From contig NW_020313285.1 in NCBI RefSeq assembly GCF_003265705.1, positions 16,084,302-16,148,301 on the forward strand: a stretch of DNA of 64,000 nucleotides, written 5' to 3'. The notes below the pieces were generated by a model. The model saw only the letters and a list, made by a program, of their open reading frames with translations, was not told where the DNA came from and searched no databases. Numbering within the stretch: the first letter of the stretch is position 1; each line of letters begins with the position of its first letter. This stretch comes from Callorhinus ursinus (Eukaryota; Chordata; Mammalia; Carnivora; Otariidae). This document shows, one piece after another, positions 1 through 10,861 of this stretch. A program made the translations under genes and the position numbers.

Positions 1-770
1 TGAGGTGCTCTAATTTGAACAATTTGAACCACCAAATGGTTCAAATTAGAACCAAAATACTTGACATAGGGCTGCTGTGGCTGGTGACTCTACCACAAAG
101 GTTGCAGAAAGGCAATCAAGTCAAAATCTTGATGGAGGACTTCAAAGGACTTTCGGGTAGCAACAAAACCTAAGGTGAGAAAAAAATCAGCAATGGAGGA
201 TCTCAGGCCCTAAATAAAGCTGTAATTTCACCAAAGACTTTATCAGCAGAGTCCAGCCCAGGTATAGAACCAGTCTTAAAACCTGCAGCATAAATTAATG
301 TAAGTCCAGAGACACCTTGTGGATCCAAGACAACCTCAAAGCCCCAACTTTACCCCTCCCCCAGCTCTGGCTTGTTCCTATGCCTATACACCTATATTTA
401 GAACGGCCATTTATCCAAACTGGCACCTTTCCAAGAGTAAAAGGGAGTTCTACTAAAATTTATGTCAGAACAATAGACAAATACTAGGACTGTCCCAGGC
501 AAATCAAGAGGTATGATAATATACCTATATGTCATTCTCAGGAATATGGAATGAGGAGAAAAATCTGTAAGATTCAGCATTCACCCAAAAGAGACTTTTA
601 ACTGGAAGTAAATGGATAGCATTAAGTTTAACTCATCATTTCCCAGCTAAATAGGAGAGAAGGGAGAGGACAGCCTATGAGAATTTGAAGTCAGTTAATT
701 TTAAAAATAAATACATGTGAAACTAATATTACACTCCTTGCTCACTAACTGAAATTTAAATAAAAATTTT
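1..770. other. Unassigned sequence (probably MEIKIN intron)
   Basis: I see no exon, RNA gene or repeat family that I can name here. The sequence is AT rich with many stops in all frames. Confidence 0.4.
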
Positions 771-772
771 AA

Positions 773-942
773 GGGCTCCTGGGTGGCTCAGTCCATTAAG
801 CGTCCTACTCTTGATTTTGGCTCAGGTCATGATCTTGGAGTGCTGGGATTGAGCCCCACATCAGGGGGGAGTCTGCTTGTCTCCTTTCCCTCTACTCTTC
901 CCCTTGCTTGAGCTCTCTTTCTCTTAAATAAATAAATCTTTA
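773..942 (+). mobile_element. CAN-SINE (tRNA-Lys-derived)
   Basis: It begins GGGCTCCTGGGTGGCTCAG and contains the GGTCATGATCTTGGAG and CTCTTTCTCTTAAATAAATAAA segments. A CATA microsatellite follows the tail. Confidence 0.9.
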
Positions 943-943
943 G

Positions 944-977
944 AAATACATACATACATACATACATACATACATAC
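944..977. repeat. (CATA)n microsatellite
   Basis: About eight uninterrupted ACATA/CATA units grow out of the CAN-SINE tail, a common origin for such repeats. Confidence 0.9.
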
Positions 978-979
978 TT

Positions 980-1905
980 TAAAAATAAGAAAGAAACAAA
1001 GAAACAAAGAAAGAAAACTAGCTATATATTCTCTGCATATCCAAGTAGTACATTTTATTTTTTAAAGATAGGGCAGCATTTAAGGGGGACAGAAAATAAG
1101 ATCAGATACACATAATCAGGCACTGTATTACATTTGCTCCATGTAATATATAGGCAACACTCATTGAACTGGGTATACACATATCTTTCAGCAGTATAAA
1201 CAAAACGTCCTTTCTTTATTAGGTACTATGTCAAAGTTATAGGATTTTAACTTTGTGAATGTCTACTTAATTAAAGAGAATACCAAAATATCTAATAGTT
1301 AACAGGTGTTCAGAAGTAGTATAATTACTATCCAAACATCTCTCCTTCCTTCCTAAGAATATATTGCATTGCAAATTGTGGAAGGGATTTAAAATCATGA
1401 ATCATCATTTCTCTCTGGTGACATTAATAATTTATCTTCAGAATTTTCACTGTTGCTCACCTTAAATTTGTAAAACATGCAAAATCTGTGAAGCACAATA
1501 AAATGAAGTACAAATAAAAGGAGGTAAGCCTATAAAAGATTCCCTTTTCTTCAGAAATTTTTTACCACTTAGATACAAGGATATTTCTAAGGAAGCTTTC
1601 ACACTAATGCTATTCTTTTCACACTCTACACAGTTTCCTAGGGTGATAACTATTCCTTCAGCCCAGAATCTTTCCCTTGCTAACTAGGCTGGAATATACA
1701 ACTACTTGCCCGATATATCAACTTCAAAGTGTTGTAGGTATTTCAGTGTTTTCCAAACTAAAATTATCTGTCACACCAACTCACTCTTGCTTTTCTATTT
1801 GTGTTCCTTCATCCAAAGAATTAGTCATGATTTATCCAGTTTCCTAAGTCAGAGGGCTGGAAGCCAAGTTGGACTCCACCTTCCTCCCTTAACCAACCAA
1901 ATATT
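980..1905. other. Mostly unassigned sequence
   Basis: Apart from the DNA-transposon end at about 1430-1533, I recognise nothing here. No splice-bounded open frame stands out. Confidence 0.4.
1430..1533 (+). mobile_element. Tigger-type DNA transposon end (fragment)
   Basis: The stretch TTGTAAAACATGCAAAATCT, then GTGAAGCACAATAAAATGAAG and GGAGGTAAGCC resembles the terminal segment of Tigger1-like mariner elements as I recall it. The fragment is degenerate and without a partner end. Confidence 0.6.
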
Positions 1906-2755
1906 AAAAATTATTGATTATCAAAAAGGAGGAAAAGATGGCAGAGGATTAGGGGACCCTATTCCAACTGGTCCCTGGAATTGAGCTGGATAGCTACCAG
2001 ACCACTCTGAACATCCATGAAATCAGCCTGAGATGTAAGAAGATAGATCTGGATCTCTACAAACAGAATATCTCAGGTGGCTGGTTTCGAGGTATGAAAC
2101 GGGGAGCTGTGATTCTATGGGACATATATCTGAACATAAACAGAAGGGGGAGGGAGCCGAGCCATGGGGATCCTACACCGCCAGTGAGCGATAGCCTCCC
2201 ATGCTAGGGATCCCGGCACAGACTCACAGACTCGTAGCGGCGAGGCCACGCATGCAAACTGGGGGCTGGCAGTTTTTAGAAGCACAAAGGACAGACACGT
2301 GCCCCGACACGGAAGCAAGGACTGGGAGCGCTGCTGAGGGGCGCACAACCCAGGACCCTGCAGTTTATAGCAGCATAGACAGAAACAGAGATAGTGTGGC
2401 CTGGAGAGCTCACTGAAGAACAGACTGAGAACTCTCTGCTCTGAGGCAGAGGGTTAGAAAAGATCTCTTGTGCTCTGACTCTCGGAAGAGATGCAGAAAG
2501 CCACCAGGGAAAGATGTCAAAGAACAAAAGCCCCAAAAAACCGTTTTTCACTGAGCCCATCCCCCACCACAGGGGGCAAGGCAACTCTGCCCAAACAGGG
2601 TTGCCTGAGTAAGAGCGCGGCAGGCCCCTTCTGGGAGACAGGCTGGGAGAACGAGAGGTCGGCAACCCTAAGGTCCCTATAAAACAGGTGCATCTTGCTT
2701 GGGTTGTGGTCAATAATTTGGACTCTGTACATACCCTCAACCACCCCTCAACAGA

Positions 2756-3643
2756 ATGACTAGGAGGAGGAACCCCCAAAATAGGAAAGACTCTGAGGCT
2801 GTGACTTCTGCCACAGATTTACAAATGGATAGAGATATAACCAAGATGTCGGAGACAGAATTCAGGGTAGCAATTGTGAAGACAAGAGCTAGAATGGAGA
2901 AATTGATTAATGGCAACGTAGAGTCTCTAAGGGCAGAAATGAAAGCTGAACTGGCAGAACTTAAAAATGCTATCAATGAGATCCAATCTAATCTAGATAA
3001 TCTAACAGCTAGGGTAAGTGAGGCAGAAGAACGAGTTAGTGATCTAGAAGACCAATTAATAGACAAAACGGAAAAAGAGGAGGCCAAGGAAAAACAACTC
3101 AAAATCCATGAAAATAGAATCAGAGAAACAAGTGACACCATGAAACGTTCCATGTCAGAATTATTGGGATCCCTGAGGAAGTGGAGAGAGAGAGAGAACT
3201 AGAAGATATATTTGAGCAAATCATAGCTGAGAACTTCCCTAATCCAGGGAATGAAACAAACATCCGTATCCTAGAGGCAGAGAAGACCCCTCCCAAGATC
3301 AAGGAAAACAGGCCAACGCCCCGGCATGTAATAGTAAAATTCTCAAATCTTATAACCAAGGAAACCATCTTAAGGGCAGTTGGGGGAAGAGATTCCTTAC
3401 ATACAGAGGGAGGAACATCAGAATAACGTCATACAATCCACAGAGACCTAGCAAGCCAGAAAGAGCTGGCAAGATATATTCAGGGTACTAAATGAGAAGA
3501 CCATGCAGCCAAGAATACTTTATCCACCAAGGCTGTCATTTAGAATGGATGGAGAGATGCAGAGCTTCCAAGACCGGCAGAAACTGAAAGAATTTGTGAC
3601 CACTAAGCCAGCCCTGCAAGAAATATTAAGGGGGGTTCTATAA
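2756..3643 (+). pseudogene. L1 ORF1 relic
   Basis: ATG at 2756 opens a coiled-coil rich frame (NEIQSNLDNLTARVSEAEER) of the L1 RNA-binding ORF1 protein. It stops at 3202. The continuation, with the RRM-like IIAENFPNPG and RHVIVKFSN, is in another frame (3181-3426), so a frameshift has occurred. The C-terminal tail is further disrupted before a stop at about 3642. Confidence 0.9.
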
Positions 3644-3763
3644 AAGGAGAAAGACACCAAGAGTGATATAGAACAGAAATTTACAGAGACAATCTATAGA
3701 AACAAGGTCTTCAAAGGCAACAGGATGACAATAAATTAATATCTTTCAATAATCACTTTCAAT

Positions 3764-6700
3764 GTGAACGGCCTAAATGTTCCCATAAAATGGCACAGGG
3801 TGGCAGATTGGATAAAAAGACAGGACCGATCCATATGTTGTCTACAAGAGACTAATTTTGAACCTAAAGATACATCCAGACTGAAAGTGAAGGGATGGAG
3901 ATCCATCTTCCATGCCAATGGACCTCAAAAGATAGCTGGGGTAGCAATTCTTATATCAGACAAATTAGATTTTAAGCTAAAGACTACAGTTAGAGACACA
4001 GAAGGACACTGTATCATTCTTAAAGGGTCTATCCAACAAGAAGATCTAACAATTGTAAATATCTATGCCCCCAACATGGGAGCAGCCATCTACATAAGCC
4101 AACAGTTAACCAAAATAAAGAATTATATTGATAACAATACGTTAATTGTAGCAGACCTCAATACTACACTCTCAGCAATGGACAGATCATCTAAGCAGAA
4201 AATCAACAAAGAAACAAGAGCTTGAATGACATACTGGACCAGATGGACCTCATAGGTATATACAGAACATTCCATCCTAAAGCAACAGAATATTCATTCT
4301 TCTTGAGCACACACAGAACTTTCTCCAGAATAAACCACATACTGGGTCACAAGTCAGTTCTCAACTGATATCAAAAGATTGAGATTATTCCCTGCATATT
4401 CTCAGACCATACTGCTTTAAAACTGGAACTCAATCATAAGAAAAATTTGGAAGAAATTCAAACACTTGGAAGCTAAAGACCACTCTGCTCAAGAATGTTT
4501 GGGTCAACCAAGAAATCAAAGAAGAACTTAAACAATTAATGGAAACCAATGAGAATGAAAACACATCAGTCCAAAACCTATGGGATACTGCAAAGGCAGT
4601 CCTAAGGGTGAAATACATAGACATCCAAGCCTCACTCAAAAAATAGAAAAATCCCAAATTCACCAACTAACTTTACACCTTAAAGAACTAGAGAAAAAGC
4701 AACAAATGATGCCCAAGCCACACGTTAGAAGAGAAATAATTAAGATTAGAGCAGAGATCAATGAATTAGAAACAAGAAACACAGCAGAGCCAATCAACAA
4801 AACTAGAAGTTGGTTCTTTGAAAGAATTATAAGATCGATAAACCACTGGTCAGACTTATCCAAAAGAAAAGAGAAAGGACCCAAATTTATAAAATTATGA
4901 ATGAAAGGGGAGAGATCACGACTAACACCAAGGAAATAGAAACAATTATTAGAAATTATTATCAACAACAATATGCCAATAAATTGAGCAATCTGGAAGA
5001 AATGGATGCCTTCCTGGGAACCTATAAACTCCCAGGACTGACATAGGAAGATACTGACAACCCGAATAGGCCAATAACCAGTAACGAGATTGAAGCAGTG
5101 ATCAAAAACCTCCCAAAAAACAAGAGTCCAGGGCTTGATGGATTCCCTGGGGAATTCTACCAAACATTCAAAGAAGAAACAATACCTATTCTCCTGAAGC
5201 TGTTTCAAAAAAATAGAAACAGTAGGAAAGCTTCCAGACTCATTGTATGAGGCCAGCATTACCTCAATCCCCAAACCATAAGACCCCATTAAAAAGGAGA
5301 ACTTCAGACCAATATCCCTGATGAATATGGATTCCAAAATTCTCAATAAAATCCTAGCTAAATAGGATCCAACAATACATTAAAAAGATCATCCACCACG
5401 ATCAAGTGAGATTTATCCCAAGGATGCAAGGGTGGTTCAACATTCGCAAATCAATCAATGTGATAGAACACATTAATAAGAGGAGAGAGAACCATATGGT
5501 CCTCTCAATTGATAGAGAAAAAGCATTTGACAAAATACAGCATCCTTTCCTGATTAAAACTCTTCAGACTATAGGGATAGAGGGAACATTCCTCAAGTTC
5601 ATAAAATCCATCTATGAAAAACCCACAGCAAATATCATCCTCAATGGGGAAAAGCTGAGAGCCTTTCCCTTAAGATCAGGAACATAACAAGGATGCCCAC
5701 TCTCACCACTATTGTTCAACATAGTACTAGAAGTCCTAGCAACAGCAATCAGGCAACAAAAAGAAATAAATGTATTCAAATTGGCAAAGAAGAAGTCAAA
5801 CTCTCTCTCTTCGCAGATGACATGGTACTTTATGGGGAAAACCCAAAAGACTCCACCTCCAAATTACTAGAACTCATACAGCAATTCAGTAATGTGGCAG
5901 GATACAGAATCAATGCACAGAAATCAGTTGCTTTCTTATACAATAACAATGCAACTGTGGAACGAGAAATTAGAGAAACGATTCCATTTACAATAGCACC
6001 AAAAACCATAAGATATCTCAGAATAAACCTAATCAAAGAGGTAAAGGATCTAGACTCTAGGAACTACGGAACACTCATGAAAGAAATTGAAGAAGACACA
6101 AAAAGATGGAAAAACTTTCCATGCTCATGGATCGGAAGAATAAACATTGTTAAAATGTCTATGCTACCCAAAGCAATCTATACCTTCAACACCCTCCCGA
6201 TCAAAATTCCAATGACATTTTTCAAAGTGCTAGAACAAACAATCCTAAAATTTGTATGGAATCAGAAAAGACCCCAAATCGCCAAGGAAATGTTGAAAAA
6301 GAAAAACAAAGCTGGGGGCATCACGTTGCCTGATTTCAAGCTATATTACAAAGCAGTGATCACCAAGACAGCATGGTACTGGCACAAAAACCGACATATA
6401 GACCAATGGAACAGAATAGAGAGCCCAGATATGGACCCTCAACTCTATGGTCAAATAATCTTCGACAGAGGAGGAAAAAATATGCCATGGAAAAAAGACA
6501 GTCTCTTCAATAAATGGTGCTGGGAAAATTGGACAACTATATACAGAAGAATGAAACTCGACCGTTCTCTAACACCATACACAAAGATAAACTCAAAATG
6601 GATGAAAGACCTCAATGTGAGACCAGAATCCATCAAAATCCTAGAGGAGAACATAGGCAGTAACCTCTTTGACATCGGCCACAGCAACTTCTTTCAAGAT

Positions 6701-7542
6701 ACATCTCCAAAGGCTAGTGAAACAAAAGCAAAAATGAACTTCTGGTACTTCATCAAGATAAAAAGCTTCTGCACAGCAAGGGAAATAGTCAAGAAAACAA
6801 AGAGGCAATCCACAGAATGACAGAAGATATTTGCAAATGACACTACAGACAAAGTGCTGATTTCCAAGATCTATAAAGAACCTCTCAAACTCAACACCCA
6901 AAAAATAAATAATCAAGTCAAAGAATGGGCAGAAGACATGAACAGACACTTCTCCAAAGAAGACATACAAATGGCTAACAGACACATGAAAAAATGTTCA
7001 TCATCATTAGCCATCAGGGAAATTCAAATCAAAACTACAGTGAGAAACCACCTTACACCAGTTAGAACAGAATAAATTGACAAGACAAGAAACAACAAAT
7101 GTTGGAGAGGTTGTGGAGAAAGGGGAACCCTCTTACACTGTTGGTGGGAATGCAAGTTGGTATAGCCACTTTGGAAACAGTGTGGAGGTTCCTCAAAAAA
7201 TTAATAGAGCTACCCTATGACCCAGCAATTGCACTACTGGGTATTTGCCCCAGAGACACAGATGTAGTGAAAAGAAGGGCCATATGCACCCCAATGTTCA
7301 TAGCAGCAATGTCCGCAATAGCCAAACTGTGGAAAGAGCTGAGATGCCCTTCAACAGATGAATGGATAAAGAAGATATGGTCCATATATACAATGGAATA
7401 TTATTCAGCCATCAGAAAGGATGAATACCCAACTTTTACATCAACATGGATGGGTCTGGAGGAGATTATGCTAAGTGAAATAAGGCAAGCAGAGAAAGTC
7501 AAGTATCATATGGTTTCACTATTTGTGGAACATAAAGAATAG
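3764..7542 (+). pseudogene. L1 ORF2 relic (endonuclease and reverse transcriptase)
   Basis: The endonuclease part is at 3764-4225 (LNVPIKWHRVADWIKRQ, LQET, NIYAPN). The reverse transcriptase part is at 5406-6820, with [15 protein letters not shown] and the catalytic FADD motif in [16 protein letters not shown]-terminal part ends at 7542 (SLFVEHKE). Stops at 4225, about 4900, 5046, 5280, 5687, 6820 and 7075, with frame changes, split it into six or more pieces. Confidence 0.92.
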
Positions 7543-7833
7543 CACGGAGGACATTAGGAGAAGGAAGGGAAAAATGAAGCGGGGGAAATCGGAGGGGGAA
7601 ACGAACCATGAGAGACTATGGACTCCGAGAAACAAACTGAGGGTTTTAGAGGGGAGGGGGGCGAGGCGATGGGTTAGCCCGGTGATGGGTATTAAGGAGG
7701 ACACATACTGCATGGAGCACCGAGTGTTACACGAAAACAATGAATCATGGATCACTACATCAAAAACTAATGAGGTATTGTATGGTGACTAACATAATAA
7801 AATTAAATTAAATTTTTAAAAAATTATTGATTA

Positions 7834-8430
7834 CCCCTTCTGAATTGTTCTGAAGTTTTCCCTTTTCGTGTCCTGGCTGATAAAGTTCAGGTCCTAATTA
7901 CGCCTCACTTGAAATGCTACAAAAGACATTCCTTCAATCTAATCACTCTTTCTAATCCATCGTTTTCTTTGTTGCAAAAGTGATTATTTTAAGACAGAAA
8001 TATTATCATGCATATGTCTGTGAAGAGGTGGGATAACAGGCAAGAATTCTGGTTGGGTAATGTAAAAGTTCTACAGAGATCTACACTCAAAAGTGTAACA
8101 ATCCTCACCCCCACAAACTCATCAGCACAGAATACCTAAACCATAAATCCCCACCAAGGAAAATAACATTGTACCATTTACTATTTAATTCTGATTAAAA
8201 AAATCAACTTATAAGACAGTAAGAGTTGTACATGATTATTTGACAGACACAAAATCTATCAAATAGCTATAGATCTTTTCCTTCTATCTCAAAAAGCTGA
8301 GAGGCAAAATGTGGTTCAATAATATCATCTGATTCTTAACTCTTATTGCTTATTTATTTTTGGTCTATTATCTTTCTTACCTCTATCTTCTATTAAAAAT
8401 TACATTTCCTTGGTTTCCTTAGTCTTAACT
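7834..8430. other. Unassigned AT-rich sequence
   Basis: I found no repeat family I can name. One 27-nt segment with splice-like ends near 8110-8137 was judged a chance match. Confidence 0.4.
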
Positions 8431-9640
8431 TTTTTTTATAGTTTTATTGATGTAATTCACATAGCACACAATTTACCCATTTAAAGTGTATATTCAATGG
8501 CTTTTAATATATTCAGAGTGTTGTGCAACTGTCATCACAATTAATTTTAGAGCATTTTCATCACCTCAAAAAGAAACCCTGTACCCATGAAGCAGTCCCT
8601 ATTTCTTCCCAAAACCCCTAGACTTAAGCCATCACTAATCTGCTTTCTGTATATACAGATTTGTCTATTCTGGATACCTCATACAAATGCAACCATAAAA
8701 TATGTGGTCTTATATGACTGGCTTCTTTCACTTAGAATATGTCCAGGGTTCATCAATGTTGTAGTATATATCAGAATTTCATTTTTTATTATTGAATAAT
8801 ATTCCATATGGCTATACCATATTTTATTTGCCCATTCATTAGCAGATAGATATTTGGACTGTTTCTACTTTTTTGGCTATTATGAATAAAGTTTCTGTGA
8901 ATATTCATGCACAAGTTCTTGTGTGGACATGTGTTTCCATTTTTCTCAGGTATGCATACCTGGGAGAGGATTGCTGGATCAAATGTAACGTTTTGAGGTA
9001 CTGCCAAACTATTTTCCAAAGCACCTTCACCATTTTAAATTCCCACCAGCAATGTATGAAAGTCCCAATTTTTCCTTATCCAACACAAAAGTTATTATCA
9101 GTATTTTTAATTATAGCCATCCTAGTGGGTATGAAGTGATTCCCATTCAAGTTGACTTGCATTTCCCTAATGGATAATGATACTGAGCATCTTTTCATGT
9201 GCTTATTGGCCATTTATATATCTTCTATGGAGAAATGCCTGTTTGGATCCTTTGTTCATTTTCAAATTGGGTTATTTTTTCCTTTTATTGTGAGTTGTAA
9301 GAATCTTTTTTAAAATTTTTTTTAAAAGATTTTATTTATTGAGAGAGAGAGAGACAGAGATAGTGAGAGAGAAAGCATGAACAGGGAGAGGGAGAAGCAG
9401 GCTCCCCGATGATTAGGGAGCCCACCGTGGGGCTCGGTCCCAGGACCCTGAGATCATGACCCGAGCCGAAGGCAGATGCTTAACCAGCTGAGCCACCCAG
9501 GTGCCCCAAGAATTCTTCATATATTCCGGATACAAGTCCCTTGTCAGATATATAATCTGCAAATATTTTATCCCATTCTATGGATTGTCTTTTCATTTCC
9601 TTTATGGTGTCTCCTGACTTTGTTTTTAAACTTGTATGAA
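8431..9640 (-). mobile_element. Old L1 3' part (L1MA/L1MB-like), split by a CAN-SINE
   Basis: The plus strand reads TTTACCCATTTAAAGTGTAT, TTCATCACCTCAAAAAGAAACC, GGCTATTATGAATAAAG and TTGCATTTCCCTAATG, which is the reverse of a typical L1 ORF2 end and 3' UTR. Homology resumes after the SINE at 9508 with ATTCCGGATACAAGTCCCTTG. Confidence 0.85.
9310..9507 (-). mobile_element. CAN-SINE inserted in an L1
   Basis: The T-rich tail and GA-rich region come first on the plus strand and it ends CTGAGCCACCCAGGTGCCCC. A short imperfect target duplication (AAGAATCTT/AAGAATTCTT) flanks it. Confidence 0.92.
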
Positions 9641-9699
9641 TTTTTTGCAAGTTCCTTCAAACTTTGGAAATTAAAATGTTTAAAAGCTTTGTTATATTT

Positions 9700-10735
9700 T
9701 ACCGTCTTACTGAAAATCTTTCAGAGACTCCCATCACATTCAAGAGAAAATAAAAATCCCAGGCCTTAAGGCCATTCATGATCCAGACTATGACCACCTC
9801 CTTCAATTTAGATACTGTCTCTCTCACATATGCCTTACCCCTCAGTCTACATGCCCCAAACCAAATTCTTGATCTTTGCCCGCAATGTTTTTCCTCAGTC
9901 TCTCCCATTTTAATAAATGGCAAAACCATCCTCCTAGTTGCTCATGCCAAAACCGTGGAGTCAGTCTTGACAATTTCATACTCTACCATTCAATCCATCA
10001 ACGAATAACAGTCCATCCTGTTAGTTCTGCTCTCAAAATATATGCAAAATCTGACCTCTCTACCTTTACTCTTACCACTCTGGTCCAGTATCTCTTGCTT
10101 AGATTACAACAACAGTTTCCTAAATATAATCTCCCTAATTCCTTGTCTCTTCATAATCTATTCTCAACACAGTAGCCAGGGTGATTCTTTTAAAATCTAA
10201 GTTATATCATGTCACCCTTTAAACCTTTCAAAGGCTTTCCAATCCACTCATAGTCACCTACAGTGTCTTATGTAATATGGTCTCTGCTTCTTCTTTCACT
10301 TCCTGTCCTTTCTTCTCCTCCCACACTCCACTCCTGGAACCCAGGCCTTCTTGCCTCAGGCCTTGCTCCAGCTATTCCCTCTACCTGGAATACTCTTCTC
10401 TCCTGTGAGTGACACATCTTGATCTGTCTCCTTCTTTAGGTCTCTGCTCAAATTTCAGTTACAACTTCTCTGATGACACTAGTTAAAATAGTGAGCCTCC
10501 ATTCCAATACTCTCTCACCCCCATCTTACTTTTTCTCTATAGCTTTCATTACCACAGAGAATAGTATAAATTTACTCACTTATTTATTGTCCACCTCTTC
10601 CAACTAGAATGTGGACTTGATGAAGGCAAAGATTTTGTTTTTAATCAATTTCATTCATTACGATATATCTCTAGCAATTAGCGTACTTTTGGCATATAAT
10701 GATTCCTCAACCAACCATGAATAAATGAACACCTG
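9700..10735 (+). mobile_element. L2 (LINE2) 3' portion
   Basis: It shows the diverged L2 landmarks TCTTGCCTCAGGCCTTGCTCC, TATTCCCTCTACCTGGAATACT and GGTCTCTGCTCAAATTTCAGT, followed by the 3' UTR landmark CTAGAATGTGGACTTGATGA. It ends near GAATAAATGAAC. It is ancient and non-functional. Confidence 0.8.
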
Positions 10736-10821
10736 AATTTGTGGGCTAATAATCATTCCAGCTATATAACTACTAGAACATAGGGTTTCCAAAAGCACAA
10801 CTTTAAAATGTTAGTTCTTAC

Positions 10822-10861
10822 ATTTCTCTATGGCATTTCTGATAGTCTTCTGAAGGCATAC
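10822..10861 (-). CDS. MEIKIN: Possible short MEIKIN exon 6
   Basis: A 40-nt segment is bounded by an excellent acceptor (TTTTTTTTCTTTTCCTAG) and the donor GTAAGA. In the required entry phase 1 it reads [13 protein letters not shown] and leaves in phase 2. The splice sites and phase fit, but the segment is too short to identify by sequence, so it may be a chance match. Confidence 0.4.

Larger units (their letters stand above)
1921..7818 (+). mobile_element. Near full-length L1 retrotransposon, inactive
   Basis: The element runs from GGAGGAAAAGATGGCAGAGG at its 5' end to an A-rich tail at 7818. It is flanked by the 15-bp duplication AAAAATTATTGATTA (1906-1920 and 7819-7833). The order is 5' UTR to 2755, ORF1 relic, ORF2 relic to 7542, then a G-rich carnivore-type 3' UTR with GGGGGAAATCGGAGGGGG. 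Multiple stops and frameshifts break both reading frames, so it cannot encode an intact machinery. Confidence 0.95.

Noticed and set aside
2276..2779. 167-codon minus-strand open frame
   Set aside because: It is antisense to the GC-rich L1 5' UTR and has no family features.
8110..8137. Possible 27-nt minus-strand exon with phase-2 entry
   Set aside because: The acceptor lacks a pyrimidine tract and the segment is too short to support.
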